Shown one piece after another: positions 20,496 to 31,054 of a DNA stretch of 38,703 nucleotides. Made by a program: the position numbers and the translations under genes. Each line of letters opens with the position of its first letter. Within the stretch, counting starts at the first letter, position 1. The notes beneath the pieces are model-generated. The model saw nothing but the letters and a program-made list of their open reading frames with translations, was not told where the DNA came from and searched no databases. Source of the DNA: Pseudomonadota bacterium (GTDB lineage Bacteria > Pseudomonadota > Alphaproteobacteria > Caulobacterales > Caulobacteraceae); assembly GCA_023424215.1 (NCBI GenBank), contig JAFAEC010000179.1, forward strand, positions 1 to 38,703. Reading direction: 5' to 3'.

Positions 20496-21644
20496 TCAGC
20501 CTTCCAGCGACACCACCGGCTGGAGCACCGGCGCCTTGCGCGTCCGCCGGGCCTTCAGCCACGCCCGGATGCGCTCCTGGATCGGCTGGTCGACGGCGAC
20601 ATGGAACAGCCAGGCGAAGAGGAAGGCGGCCGCCACCCCCGCCGCCCAGATCGCCCATTGCGCGGGAACGGGCAGGGCGAGGCGGGCGATGACCACATTG
20701 GCCACGCCGAACCAGGCGATGCGCACCACCTCGTTGGTGATGAACATCGAGAAGCTGACCTGGGCCGCCTTCTCGATCCACTTCGACGGGCGCGGGGTCG
20801 GCACCGCGCCGGCCGCGAGGATGATGACCGAGATGCACGCCAGCGAGATCAGGGCGTGCTTGTCGAAATACTGCACGAAGGCCAGCAGCAGCGCCGCCAT
20901 GATCCCGGCCCACCCGGCCAGCCGCGGATGGATCCAGACCTTCTGCGCGAACCAGGCCAGGGCCATGCCGAGGAAGAACAGCGGCAGGGCGCGGAAGAAG
21001 CCGAAGCCCAGGGGCATCTGGTAGACGGGATAACCGAGCAGCGCCCAGGTCAACTGATTGGCCAGCAGGTAAAGGCCGACGCCCAGCGCCAGCGTGCTCC
21101 ACGGCCCCAGCTTCATCAGCCCGCGCAGCAGCCACGGGAAGGCCAGGTAGCAGCCGATCAGGGCCGAGATCGACCAGCTCGGCGCGTTCCAGCCGTAGCC
21201 GCCGGGCACGCCATAGGCCTGCGTCAGGGTCAGCTGCGCGGCCAGCTGGTCCCAGCGGAACCACTCGGGCGCGCGCGGGGCGAAGCCCAGCATCCCACCG
21301 CCCACCACCAAGACCACGAGCCCCAGCCCCATCATCAGATGCGCCGGCACGACGCGCAGGTAGCGCTTCAGGAAGAAGTCGCCGGCCGACATCCGCCCGC
21401 CGGCCACGGAGGCGCCGTAGACCCGCATCAGCACATAGCCGCTGTCGATCAGGAAGAAGTTGGTCAGCAGGAAGCCGCCGCGCTCGAACACCGGATGCAC
21501 GTGCTCGGCCAGCGCCAGCGGCCCGGCGCCCTGGAAGTGGTGCAGGATGATCAGGCCGGCCACAATGAAACGCAGCGCGTCCAGCCAGCCGCCGCGCACG
21601 ATGGGCGGTGTCTCATTCCGGGTCGAAATCGCCGTCCAGGCCAT
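20496..21644 (-). CDS. Acyltransferase-3 family membrane protein
   Basis: 382 aa. About ten transmembrane segments, with the family N-terminal pattern GWLDALRFIVAGLIILHHFQG (catalytic-type His) and RYLRVVPAHLMMG. The family O-acetylates surface polysaccharides and other glycans. It converges with the amidohydrolase gene (stops 6 nt apart). ATG 21644 is followed by a short cytoplasmic start. No polysaccharide cluster is next to it, so the target glycan is unknown. Confidence 0.88.
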   Translation of the reverse strand: MAWTAISTRNETPPIVRGGWLDALRFIVAGLIILHHFQGAGPLALAEHVHPVFERGGFLLTNFFLIDSGYVLMRVYGASVAGGRMSAGDFFLKRYLRVVPAHLMMGLGLVVLVVGGGMLGFAPRAPEWFRWDQLAAQLTLTQAYGVPGGYGWNAPSWSISALIGCYLAFPWLLRGLMKLGPWSTLALGVGLYLLANQLTWALLGYPVYQMPLGFGFFRALPLFFLGMALAWFAQKVWIHPRLAGWAGIMAALLLAFVQYFDKHALISLACISVIILAAGAVPTPRPSKWIEKAAQVSFSMFITNEVVRIAWFGVANVVIARLALPVPAQWAIWAAGVAAAFLFAWLFHVAVDQPIQERIRAWLKARRTRKAPVLQPVVSLEG

Positions 21645-21704
21645 CGGAAAAGCCTCCTACGAGGCCAATTCCGCAAGGACCGGGCCGTGCGGGGCCCGGG
21701 AGGC

Positions 21705-22280
21705 CTACCCCCGGACCAGCCGCAGGAACTCCTCGCGCGTGCGGGGATCGTCGCGGATGACGCCCATCAGATGGCTGGTCGACAGGCTGGCGCCGGCGGT
21801 GTTGACGCCGCGCAGGGTCATGCAGCTGTGCTCGGCCTCGATCACCACGCCGACGCCCTGCGGGCGCAGCACCTCATGGATGGCCAAGGCGATCTCGGAG
21901 GTCATCTTCTCCTGGATCTGCAGGCGACGGGCGAAGCCGTGCACCACCCGCGCCAGCTTGGAGATGCCGACGACCCGGTCGGTCGGCAGGTAACCGACGT
22001 GGGCGCGTCCCACCACCGGCAGCATGTGGTGTTCGCAGAAGCTGACAAAGCGGATGTCCTTCAGCACCACCAGCTCGTCGTAGCCGCCGACCTCCTCGAA
22101 GGTCCGCTCCAGGTATTCGCGCGGGTCGCTGGCGTAGCCGGCGAACAGCTCGCGATAGCTGCGCGCCACCCGCGCGGGGGTGTCGAGCACGCCCTCGCGG
22201 TCCGGATCGTCGCCGGCCCAGCGGATCAGGGTTCGGACGGCGGCCTCGGCTTCGGCCTGGGAGACGGGTGCGTCGGTCAT
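21705..22280 (-). CDS. folE: GTP cyclohydrolase I
   Basis: 191 aa, cytosolic enzyme converting GTP to dihydroneopterin triphosphate, the first step of tetrahydrofolate synthesis. The zinc ligands are in FCEHHMLP (Cys82, His85) and HSCMTLRGV (Cys153). The core GISKLARVVHGFARRLQIQE is intact. Length is usual for the family. It is monocistronic between an acyltransferase gene (60 nt away) and an M20 peptidase gene (46 nt). Confidence 0.97.
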   Translation of the reverse strand: MTDAPVSQAEAEAAVRTLIRWAGDDPDREGVLDTPARVARSYRELFAGYASDPREYLERTFEEVGGYDELVVLKDIRFVSFCEHHMLPVVGRAHVGYLPTDRVVGISKLARVVHGFARRLQIQEKMTSEIALAIHEVLRPQGVGVVIEAEHSCMTLRGVNTAGASLSTSHLMGVIRDDPRTREEFLRLVRG

Positions 22281-22326
22281 GCCCGCCTTAGACCGTGTCC
22301 GGCGCGGAAGTTCCAGTCCCGGCCCT

Positions 22327-23622
22327 TCACTCGGCGCCGAGGCTGAGCCGGCTGATCAGCACCGCCGCCCGCTGCGACTGGCGCACCAGGCTGTTCAGGT
22401 CGATCCATTCGCCCTCGGCATGGGCTCCGCCGCCGGCCACGCCCAGACCGGCGAGCGTCGGCACGTCCGCCGCCACGAAGCCGCTGTCCGCCGCGCCGCG
22501 CCGGGCCGGATCGTACTCCGCCATCTCCGGCAGGCCGAGATCGCGGTTGACCGCGTTCAGCCGCGCCAGCAGGTCGCGGGCGCCCTCGCTGGGGGCCATG
22601 GGCGGATAGGCGACGGGCGAGAACTCCAGCTCCGCCTCCGTCCGGGGCAGATGCTCGGCCACGATGGCGGCCATTCGCGCCCGGACCCGCGCGTCCTGCT
22701 CGGGCGTCAGGGTGCGCAGGTCGCCCCGGGCGATCGCGGTCTCGGGGACGATGTTGGTCTTGCCCGAGGCCGTGACGCGGAAGCCGGCCTCGTCGATCGC
22801 CGCCGGCGTGCCGCCGGCGATGACCCCGACGTTGTAGGTCAGGTTCGGCTCGGGCAGCTCGCGCCGGAAGTCGTCGAGGATTCGCGCCATCTCGTAGATG
22901 GCGCCGTAGCCGAGGTGCTCGTTGAATACCCCGCTGGAATGGCCGGTGCGGCCGCTGGTGGTCAGGGTCCAGGTCGAGGAACTGCGCCGCGCCACCGTGC
23001 CGTAGTCGCGTCCGTCCTCGGCCGCCAGGTTCTCGAACTCGAGCGCGAAGTCGGCGGCGCGCCCGGCCTCGACCAGATCGCGCCGCGCCGTCTCCAGCGG
23101 CGATCCCGGCCGTTCCTCGTCGCCGGTCAGCACCACGGTGACGTCGGCGGCCTGCAGCGTTCCCGCCGCCTGCATGGCCCTGAGCGCGGCGATGATCACC
23201 ACCACCCCGCCCTTGTCGTCGCCGATGCCCGGCCCGGTGGCGCGGGCTCCGTCGCGGACGAAGCTCTGGAACGGGCTGTCGGTCTCGAACACCGTGTCGA
23301 GGTGGCCGATCAGCAGAACGTTCCGCCCCGACCCCTCGTGGGTCGCGACCAGGTGCCCGGCGCGGCCGGTCTGCGCCATGTCGACCCAGCGGACCTGGAA
23401 GCCGAGCGGCTCCAGCTCCTGCCGCACCATGTCGGCGACGGCGCGCACCCCCTCCGCGTTCAGCGTGCCGCTGTTCTGGTTGACCAGCCGTTCGAGCAAC
23501 TCGACATGCCGCGCGTGCTCCGCCTCGACCGTGGCCATCATCGAGCGCTCGGCGTCAGACGCCTGGGCCAGGGCTGGCGAGGCGAGGGCGAGCGACAGGG
23601 CGGCGGCGAGGATCAGGCGCAT
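22327..23622 (-). CDS. Exported M20 family metallopeptidase (glutamate carboxypeptidase-like)
   Basis: 431 aa. Signal peptide (MRLILAAALSLALASPALAQ). Catalytic domain with LIGHLDTV (His107, catalytic Asp109), GIGDDKGG (bridging Asp) and LTGDEE (catalytic and metal Glu169/170). The dimerisation segment contains SGRTGHSSGVF, and the C-terminal metal His is in GGGAHAEGEW. A periplasmic di-zinc exopeptidase of the M20A type is likely. It is divergent from fliQ; the 132 nt between them hold the fliQ promoter. Confidence 0.92.
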   Translation of the reverse strand: MRLILAAALSLALASPALAQASDAERSMMATVEAEHARHVELLERLVNQNSGTLNAEGVRAVADMVRQELEPLGFQVRWVDMAQTGRAGHLVATHEGSGRNVLLIGHLDTVFETDSPFQSFVRDGARATGPGIGDDKGGVVVIIAALRAMQAAGTLQAADVTVVLTGDEERPGSPLETARRDLVEAGRAADFALEFENLAAEDGRDYGTVARRSSSTWTLTTSGRTGHSSGVFNEHLGYGAIYEMARILDDFRRELPEPNLTYNVGVIAGGTPAAIDEAGFRVTASGKTNIVPETAIARGDLRTLTPEQDARVRARMAAIVAEHLPRTEAELEFSPVAYPPMAPSEGARDLLARLNAVNRDLGLPEMAEYDPARRGAADSGFVAADVPTLAGLGVAGGGAHAEGEWIDLNSLVRQSQRAAVLISRLSLGAE

Positions 23623-23691
23623 GGGGAACTCCGTCCGGCGAGACCGCGAGCCTTGTCCATCCCCGCGCGGGAGTAAACCTGCCCGCCATCG

Positions 23692-23729
23692 CTAACACCC
23701 CGTTAACCACGCTCCCGGCATTTTCTGCC
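23692..23729 (+). promoter_or_regulatory. CtrA-type class II promoter of fliQ-fliR-flhB
   Basis: CTAA-N7-TTAACC (23692-23708), then A, six bases, and CGGCATTTTCTGCC (23716-23729). The palindrome GGCA-N5-TGCC is kept; the inner pair differs from flgB and fliF. The leader to ATG 23755 is short. Confidence 0.8.
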
Positions 23730-23754
23730 CGGTATCCCGGGAGTGTGAGTTTCG

Positions 23755-24018
23755 ATGAACGGCGCGGAAGTTCTGGACGTGGGGCGCGACGCCCTGTGGC
23801 TGACCATCCAGCTGTGCCTGCCCGTGCTGGTCGTCGGACTGGTCGTCGGCGTCGCCATCGGCCTGTTCCAGGCCCTGACCCAGATCCAGGAGCAGACCCT
23901 GATCTTCGCGCCGAAGATCATCGCCATCTTCATCTCCCTGCTCCTGTTCCTGCCGCTGATGGGGGCCCTGCTGGGCGGCTTCATGCAGAACATCGCCGCC
24001 CGCATCGCCGGCATGTGA
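23755..24018 (+). CDS. fliQ: Flagellar export gate protein FliQ
   Basis: 87 aa, two transmembrane segments with FliQ motifs: LPVLVVGLVVGVAIGLFQALTQIQEQTLIFAPKIIA and a second span LLLFLPLMGALLGGF. Part of the FliPQR channel. First gene of the fliQ-fliR-flhB operon; fliR follows 4 nt after the stop. Confidence 0.97.
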   Translation: MNGAEVLDVGRDALWLTIQLCLPVLVVGLVVGVAIGLFQALTQIQEQTLIFAPKIIAIFISLLLFLPLMGALLGGFMQNIAARIAGM

Positions 24019-24022
24019 GCCG

Positions 24023-24793
24023 GTGGAGCCCTACGCGACAGCCGATCAGGTCTGGCAGGGTGCGCTGATCTTCGGCCGCATCGGCGCCGTGATGCTGATG
24101 CTGCCGGGGGTCGGGGAAAGCTATGTGCCGCCGCGCATCCGCCTGTCGCTGGCGCTGGTCATCAGCCTCGCCCTGTGGCCGGTCGTCGCCGGTTCGCTGC
24201 CCGGCCTGCCGGCGACGCTGGGCGGCATGGCGGGGTGGATCATCCGCGAGGTGCTGGTCGGCCTCGGCATCGGCGCCATCCTGCGCGCCTTCATGACCGC
24301 CCTGTCGACCGCCGGCGAGGCGGTGTCGCTGCAGACGGCGCTCAGCTTCGCCCAGACCGCCAACCCGCTGCAGGCCCAGCCCGGCACGACCCTGTCGGCC
24401 TTCCTGATGCTGCTCGGCACGACGCTGATCTTCGCCACCAACACCCACCACCTGTTCGTCGCCGGCCTGGTGGGCTCCTACGAGCTGATCGCGCCGGCCC
24501 GCCCGCTGGTGACCGGCGACTTCGTCTCGCTGGCCGTCGACACGGTCAACGACGCCTTCCTGCTGGGCATCCAGCTGGCGGCGCCGGTGCTGGTGTTCGG
24601 CCTGATCTTCAACCTCGCCTCGGGACTGGTCGCGCGGGTCATGCCGCAGTTCCAGGTCTTCTTCGCCGCCGCGCCGCTCAGCATCATCCTCGGCCTGTCG
24701 GTATTCGCCCTCAGCCTCGGGGTGGTCGGGACGGTGTTCATCGACCGCTACCGCGCCGTGGCCAACGTCTTCGCGGGAGGCGCCGGTGGCTGA
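24023..24793 (+). CDS. fliR: Flagellar export gate protein FliR
   Basis: 256 aa with six or so hydrophobic spans. Typical early motif MLMLPGVGESYVPPRIRLSLALVISLAL and the conserved LQTALSFAQTANP region. Start GTG 24023; a ribosome site is not obvious, so coupling to fliQ is likely. It overlaps flhB by 8 nt. Confidence 0.95.
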   Translation: MEPYATADQVWQGALIFGRIGAVMLMLPGVGESYVPPRIRLSLALVISLALWPVVAGSLPGLPATLGGMAGWIIREVLVGLGIGAILRAFMTALSTAGEAVSLQTALSFAQTANPLQAQPGTTLSAFLMLLGTTLIFATNTHHLFVAGLVGSYELIAPARPLVTGDFVSLAVDTVNDAFLLGIQLAAPVLVFGLIFNLASGLVARVMPQFQVFFAAAPLSIILGLSVFALSLGVVGTVFIDRYRAVANVFAGGAGG

Positions 24794-25862
24794 AGGCGCC
24801 GATCCCGAGTCGAAGACAGAAGAGGCCACCCCGCGAAAACTCGCGGAGGCGCGCAAGAAGGGCGACGTCGCCAAGTCGCCCGACGTCGCCTCCGCCCTCA
24901 GCCTGCTCGGCGCCGCCGCGGTCATCCTGGTCGCGGGCGGCGTCTTCGCCACGTCCATCGCCGAGCAGCTTCTGCCCTTCATCGCCGCCCCCCACACCCT
25001 GATGGGCGGCCTCGACGCGGGGGCGGGGGTCGAGATCGGCGCCCGCGCCCTGTGGGCCGTCGCGCCCTTCCTCGGCGCCCTGATGCTGGCCACCATCCTC
25101 GGCGGCGCCGGCGGCAATCTGGCGCAGTCCGGCCTGCTGTTCACCGGCTCCAAGCTCAAGCCGGACTGGTCGCGGGTGAACCCCCTCGGCGGCTTCAAGC
25201 GCATCTTCGGGCCGGACGGCCTCGTGCAGTTCGTGAAGACCTTCCTCAAGCTGATCGCGGTCGGCGCGATCTGCTGGATCGTGCTCAAGCCCCACGCCCG
25301 CGAGCTGGAGAACCTGGCCGCCATGCATCCGGCCGCCATCCTCCCGCTGGCCCGGGACCTGGCGGTCGCCCTGATGGGCGCGGCGATCGTCTTTCTCGGT
25401 TTCACCGCCGGGGCCGACTACCTGTGGCAGCGCTACCGCTTCGCCCAGCGCATGAAGATGACCAAGGAGGAGCTCAAGGAGGACTACAAGCAGTCCGAGG
25501 GCGACCCGCACGTCAAGGCGCGGCTGAAGCAGATCCGCGCCCAGCGCAGCCGCCAGCGCATGATGCAGAACGTGCCCAAGGCCACGGTCATCGTCACCAA
25601 CCCGACCCACTATTCGGTGGCCCTGCGCTACGAGCCGGACCAGGGCGACGGCGCGCCGGTCTGCGTCGCCAAGGGCGTCGACGCCCTCGCCCTGCGCATC
25701 CGCGAGGTGGCCCGCGAGCACGCCGTGCCGATCGTCGAGAACGTCCCGCTGGCCCGCGCCCTCTACGCCGCCGTGGATGTCGACGCGACCATCCCGCGCG
25801 AACATTTCGAGGCCGCGGCCAGGGTCATCGGCTTCGTCATGCAGGGTCGTCGACGCCGCTGA
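24786..25862 (+). CDS. flhB: Flagellar export switch protein FlhB
   Basis: 358 aa. N-terminal SKTEEATPRKLAEARKKGDVAKS, four transmembrane segments, then a cytoplasmic domain with the autocleavage site NPTH (272-275). It controls the substrate switch from rod/hook to filament export. The start is a GTG at 24786, overlapping fliR by 8 nt. It is the last gene of this unit; the fliF promoter follows directly. Confidence 0.97.
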   Translation: MAEGADPESKTEEATPRKLAEARKKGDVAKSPDVASALSLLGAAAVILVAGGVFATSIAEQLLPFIAAPHTLMGGLDAGAGVEIGARALWAVAPFLGALMLATILGGAGGNLAQSGLLFTGSKLKPDWSRVNPLGGFKRIFGPDGLVQFVKTFLKLIAVGAICWIVLKPHARELENLAAMHPAAILPLARDLAVALMGAAIVFLGFTAGADYLWQRYRFAQRMKMTKEELKEDYKQSEGDPHVKARLKQIRAQRSRQRMMQNVPKATVIVTNPTHYSVALRYEPDQGDGAPVCVAKGVDALALRIREVAREHAVPIVENVPLARALYAAVDVDATIPREHFEAAARVIGFVMQGRRRR

Positions 25863-25871
25863 CCTGTCCCC

Positions 25872-25909
25872 TTAACGGGCCGTTTACCACACGGGCGGCA
25901 GTTTCTGCC
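25872..25909 (+). promoter_or_regulatory. CtrA-type class II promoter of the fliF operon
   Basis: TTAA-N7-TTTACC (25872-25888), A plus six bases, then CGGCAGTTTCTGCC (25896-25909). The palindrome GGCAG-TTT-CTGCC is the same as at flgB. TGCCTAGC directly after could be the -10 region. In Caulobacter FlbD represses fliF at such a promoter-proximal site; here flbD is in the operon itself. Confidence 0.8.
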
Positions 25910-25972
25910 TAGCGGGCCTTCTTTCAGCACCCGCGTGTATCGGGGCGGGCCCCTTTTCTAGAGGCGGTGTGG

Positions 25973-27607
25973 GTGGGCGGCTTCACGGCGGCGTTGCAGA
26001 GATTCGGGATCGGCCGGCTCACCGTGGTGCTGGGCGTCGCCGCCGGCGTCGCGGCGGTGCTGGTCGCCCTGATGCTGCGCATCGGCCAGGCGCCCGACGC
26101 GCTGCTCTATTCGAACCTCGACCTGCGCGAGGCCTCCGAGGTCACCGCCGCCCTCGACTCGGCCGGCATCAAATACAGCTCGAAGGGCGACGGCTCGACC
26201 ATCTTCGTCAGCCGCGACGAGGTCGGCGAGGCGCGCATGCTCGTCGCGGGCAAGGGCCTCGTGACCTCGGGCGGCGTCGGATACGAGATCTTCGACAACC
26301 AGTCGGTGCTGGGCCAGACCGAGTTCCAGCAGAACCTCAACGCCAAGCGGGCGCTGGAGGGCGAGCTGGCCCGCACCATCCAGACGATGCGTGGCATCTC
26401 CTCGGCCCGGGTGATGATCGCCCTGCCCGAGCGCCAGCTGTTCCAGGCCCAGGCCGCCGCGCCGACCGCCTCGGTGGTCGTCGGCGTCACCGGCGGCCAG
26501 CTGACCGGGACCCAGGTGCAGGCCATCCGCAACGTCGTCGCCTCCTCGGTGCCCAACCTGAAGCCCGAGAAGGTCACCCTCACCGACACCTCGAACCGCA
26601 CCCTGGCGGCCGGCTCCGACGACGCCGGCTTCTCGGCCGCCTCGGCCGAGGAGGCGCGTGGCCAGACCGAGGCTCAGTTGCAGGCCCGCATCAAGGACAT
26701 CGTCGAGGGCGTGGTCGGCGTCGGCGCCGCCCGCGTCCAGGTCACCGCCGAGATCGACCACAGCCGCTCCACCACCCAGGAGCAGCGCTTCGATCCCGAC
26801 GGCCAGGTGGTCCGTTCGATGTCGACCAACGGGTCGGAGAGCCAGGACACCACCGGCGTGGCCGACGGCGGCGCCACCGCGACCAACAACATCCCCGGCG
26901 GCGCCGCCCCGGGCGCGACCCCGATGGGTTCGCGCGACACCCAGACGACCGAGACCACCAACTACGAGATATCGAACACCACGACGACGACGGTGCGCGA
27001 GGCCGGCGAGATCAAGAAGCTGGCCGTTTCCGTCGCCGTCGACGGCCGCTGGACCCCGCCGGCGAACGGCGAGGGGGAGCCGACGTATGCGCCACGCTCC
27101 GAGGAGGAGATCGCCCAGATCCGCGCCCTTGTCGCCGCCGCGGTGGGCATCGACGAGCAGCGCGGCGACCGCATCGAGGTTCAGAACGTCCGCTTCAGCC
27201 GCGAGGCCCTGCCCAGCGGCGGGACCGAAGCGGGTTCCTCGCTGTTCGACTTCACCAAGAACGACCTGATGCGCGGCATCGAGCTGCTGGTGCTGCTGGT
27301 CACCGGCGTGCTGCTGATCTTCTTCGTGCTCCGGCCGCTTCTCAAGACCGCCTCGGGCGGCGGCGGACAGCTTCAGCTCGCCGGCGCCGGCGGCCCTCCG
27401 GTGACGTCGCTGCAGACCACCATTGTCGGCGGCGCCGGCGGCGGGGCGCCCCAGCTGCCCGGTCCGACCGACATGGAGCAGCGGCTCGACATCGCCCGCA
27501 TCGAGGGCCAGGTGAAGGCGTCCTCGGTCAAGAAGGTGGCCGACTTCGTCGAGACGCACCCGGAGGAATCGACCTCGATCCTCCGCAACTGGGTGCATGA
27601 AGGCTGA
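25973..27607 (+). CDS. fliF: Flagellar MS-ring protein FliF
   Basis: 544 aa. N-terminal transmembrane segment (about residues 15-35). Ring-building domains follow with ALLYSNLDLREASEVTAALDSAGIKY and LNAKRALEGELARTIQTMRGISSARVMIALPE. A second transmembrane segment is near residue 440 (IELLVLLVTGVLLIFFVL). The C-terminal FliG-binding tail includes VADFVETHPEESTSILRNWV. I prefer the GTG at 25973, with AGAGG 8 nt upstream, over GTG 25967 (only 2 nt spacing). It overlaps fliG by one base (TGATG). Confidence 0.96.
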   Translation: MGGFTAALQRFGIGRLTVVLGVAAGVAAVLVALMLRIGQAPDALLYSNLDLREASEVTAALDSAGIKYSSKGDGSTIFVSRDEVGEARMLVAGKGLVTSGGVGYEIFDNQSVLGQTEFQQNLNAKRALEGELARTIQTMRGISSARVMIALPERQLFQAQAAAPTASVVVGVTGGQLTGTQVQAIRNVVASSVPNLKPEKVTLTDTSNRTLAAGSDDAGFSAASAEEARGQTEAQLQARIKDIVEGVVGVGAARVQVTAEIDHSRSTTQEQRFDPDGQVVRSMSTNGSESQDTTGVADGGATATNNIPGGAAPGATPMGSRDTQTTETTNYEISNTTTTTVREAGEIKKLAVSVAVDGRWTPPANGEGEPTYAPRSEEEIAQIRALVAAAVGIDEQRGDRIEVQNVRFSREALPSGGTEAGSSLFDFTKNDLMRGIELLVLLVTGVLLIFFVLRPLLKTASGGGGQLQLAGAGGPPVTSLQTTIVGGAGGGAPQLPGPTDMEQRLDIARIEGQVKASSVKKVADFVETHPEESTSILRNWVHEG

Positions 27608-28647
27608 TGGCCGCCGCCCGCATGGTCAGCAAGAAGCCCGCCGTCGACGACGTGCGGAAGCTCACCGGACCGGAGAAGGCGGCCGTCGTCCTGCTGTCAC
27701 TGGGCGAAGACCACACCAAGCTCTGGCAGGGCCTCGACGAGGACGAGATCAAGGAGATCTCCCAGGCGATGGCGTCGCTGGGCACCGTCAGCTCCCAGGT
27801 GGTCGAGGAGCTGCTGGTCGAGTTCGTCTCCGGCATGAGCGGTTCGGGCGCGGTGATGGGCAGCTACGAGCAGACCCAGCGCCTGCTGGCGGCGTTCATG
27901 CCGGCGGATCGGGTCGACGCCCTCATGGAGGAGATTCGCGGTCCGGCCGGCCGCACCATGTGGGACAAGCTCGGCAACGTGAATGAGGCCGTGCTCGCCA
28001 ACTACCTGAAGAACGAATACCCGCAGACGGTCGCGGTGGTGCTGTCCAAGATCAAGCCGGACCACGCCGCCCGGGTGCTGACGGCCCTGCCCGAGGACTT
28101 CGCCCTCGAATGCGTCCAGCGCATGCTGCGCATGGAGCCGGTGCAGCGCGACATCCTCGACAAGATCGAGCAGACCCTGCGCACCGAGTTCATGTCGAAC
28201 CTGGCTCGCACCTCCAAGCGCGACAGCCACGAGCTGATGGCCGACATCTTCAACAGCTTCGACCGGCAGACCGAGGCCCGCTTCATCGGCGCCCTCGAGG
28301 AGCGCAATCGCGAGGCGGCCGAGCGCATCCGCGCCCTGATGTTCGTGTTCGAGGACCTCGCCAAGCTCGACCCCGGCGGCATCCAGACCTTGCTGCGCGC
28401 GGTCGAGAAGGACCAGCTGGCGCTGGCGTTGAAGGGCGCCTCCGAGGCGCTGCGGGAACTGTTCTTCTCCAACATGTCCGAACGCGCGGCCAAGATCATG
28501 CGCGAGGACATGGAAAGCATGGGGCCGGTCCGTCTGAAGGACGTCGACCAGGCCCAGATGGCCATGGTCCAGGTCGCCAAGGATCTCGCCGCCAAGGGCG
28601 AGATCATGCTGGTCGGCCAGGGCGGCGACGACGAGCTGATTTACTGA
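27607..28647 (+). CDS. fliG: Flagellar motor switch protein FliG
   Basis: 346 aa. N-terminal FliF-binding domain (KLTGPEKAAVVLLSLGED), middle domain with NEYPQTVAVVLSKIKPDHAARVL (an EHPQ-type motif in its NEYPQ form), and C-terminal torque domain with FVFEDLAKLD and REDMESMGPVRLKDVDQAQ. It transmits torque and direction. ATG overlaps the fliF stop. Confidence 0.97.
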   Translation: MAAARMVSKKPAVDDVRKLTGPEKAAVVLLSLGEDHTKLWQGLDEDEIKEISQAMASLGTVSSQVVEELLVEFVSGMSGSGAVMGSYEQTQRLLAAFMPADRVDALMEEIRGPAGRTMWDKLGNVNEAVLANYLKNEYPQTVAVVLSKIKPDHAARVLTALPEDFALECVQRMLRMEPVQRDILDKIEQTLRTEFMSNLARTSKRDSHELMADIFNSFDRQTEARFIGALEERNREAAERIRALMFVFEDLAKLDPGGIQTLLRAVEKDQLALALKGASEALRELFFSNMSERAAKIMREDMESMGPVRLKDVDQAQMAMVQVAKDLAAKGEIMLVGQGGDDELIY

Positions 28648-28648
28648 C

Positions 28649-29290
28649 ATGACCGCTCGCCCCTTCATCTTCGACACCGAATTCGACGCCGCCGGCGTCG
28701 TCCTCCAGCCGTCCGCCTGGCAGCCGACCAAGCGCGCCTACTCTCCCGCCGAGGTCGATGCCCTGGTCGCCCAGGCGCGGGCGGAGGCGCGGGAGGCTGC
28801 GCTGGCGGAGGCCGAGAGCCTCCAGGCCCAGGCCCTGTCCACCATCGCCCAGGCCGTAGCGCACGCGGTCCCGACCCTGGCCCAGGTCGCCCAGGCTCAC
28901 CGCGAGCATTCGGCCGATCTCGCGCTCGCCGCCGCCCGCGTGGTCGCCGGCGGGGCGCTCGACCGCTTCCCGGCCGGCCCGCTGCAGGCGGCCATCGAGG
29001 CGCTCGGCCACGAAATCGACGCCTCGCCGCGACTGGTGGTCCGCGCCGCCGGTCTGGACGACGCGGTCCGCGCGCGGCTCGAATCCCTCTGCGTCGACGC
29101 GGGCTTCACCGGCCTCGTGGCCTTCCGCGACGAGCCGGGCCTGTCCGCCGCCTCCTTCCGTCTCGAATGGAGCGACGGTCGCGCCGAATTCGACGCCGAC
29201 GCCGCTTTCGCGCGCATGGCCGAGGCCCTGAAATCCGCCCTGGCCGCCGAAGCTGGCCACGCTGAAACCCTGAAAGACGGGAGGCCCTGA
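28649..29290 (+). CDS. flbE: FliH-type export ATPase regulator (FlbE)
   Basis: 213 aa. Alanine-rich helical N-terminal half (SPAEVDALVAQARAEAREAALAEAESL) followed by an FliH-like C-terminal domain. Position between fliG and fliN matches Caulobacter flbE, the FliH-like protein that holds the FliI ATPase and links it to the switch. The gene starts one base after fliG and overlaps fliN by one base. Confidence 0.88.
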   Translation: MTARPFIFDTEFDAAGVVLQPSAWQPTKRAYSPAEVDALVAQARAEAREAALAEAESLQAQALSTIAQAVAHAVPTLAQVAQAHREHSADLALAAARVVAGGALDRFPAGPLQAAIEALGHEIDASPRLVVRAAGLDDAVRARLESLCVDAGFTGLVAFRDEPGLSAASFRLEWSDGRAEFDADAAFARMAEALKSALAAEAGHAETLKDGRP

Positions 29291-29622
29291 TGCCGTCCGA
29301 CACCATCCCGCTGGAAGAGTTTCCGGACTCCACCGCCCTGACCCCGCACGACGAGCAGGGCGAGAAGACCGCGCACGATCTCGCGCCCGTCTTCGATGTC
29401 CCGGTGAACATCTCCGCCGTGCTCGGCAAGGCGCACATGTCCGTGGCCCAGCTCCTCAAGCTGAACCGCGGCTCGGTGCTGGAGCTGGACCGCAAGGTCG
29501 GGGAAGCCATCGACATCTTCGTCAACAATCGCCTCGTCGCCCGGGGTGAAGTGGTGGTGGTCGAGGACCGTCTCGGCGTGACCATGACGGAAATCATCAA
29601 GACCGAGGACAGCGGCGCCTGA
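29290..29622 (+). CDS. fliN: Flagellar motor switch protein FliN
   Basis: 110 aa. An acidic N-terminus is followed by the SpoA/FliN domain: DVPVNISAVLGKAHMSVAQLLKLNRGSVLELDRKVGEAIDIFVNNRLVARGEVVVVEDRLGV. It forms the C ring with FliG and FliM (fliM is not in the window). flbD starts 38 nt downstream with its own strong ribosome site. Confidence 0.97.
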   Translation: MPSDTIPLEEFPDSTALTPHDEQGEKTAHDLAPVFDVPVNISAVLGKAHMSVAQLLKLNRGSVLELDRKVGEAIDIFVNNRLVARGEVVVVEDRLGVTMTEIIKTEDSGA

Positions 29623-29660
29623 TCGGCGACGCGGGGCGTAGAGATTAGAGGAGAAGACCC

Positions 29661-31052
<1,392 letters not shown>

Positions 31053-31054
31053 CC

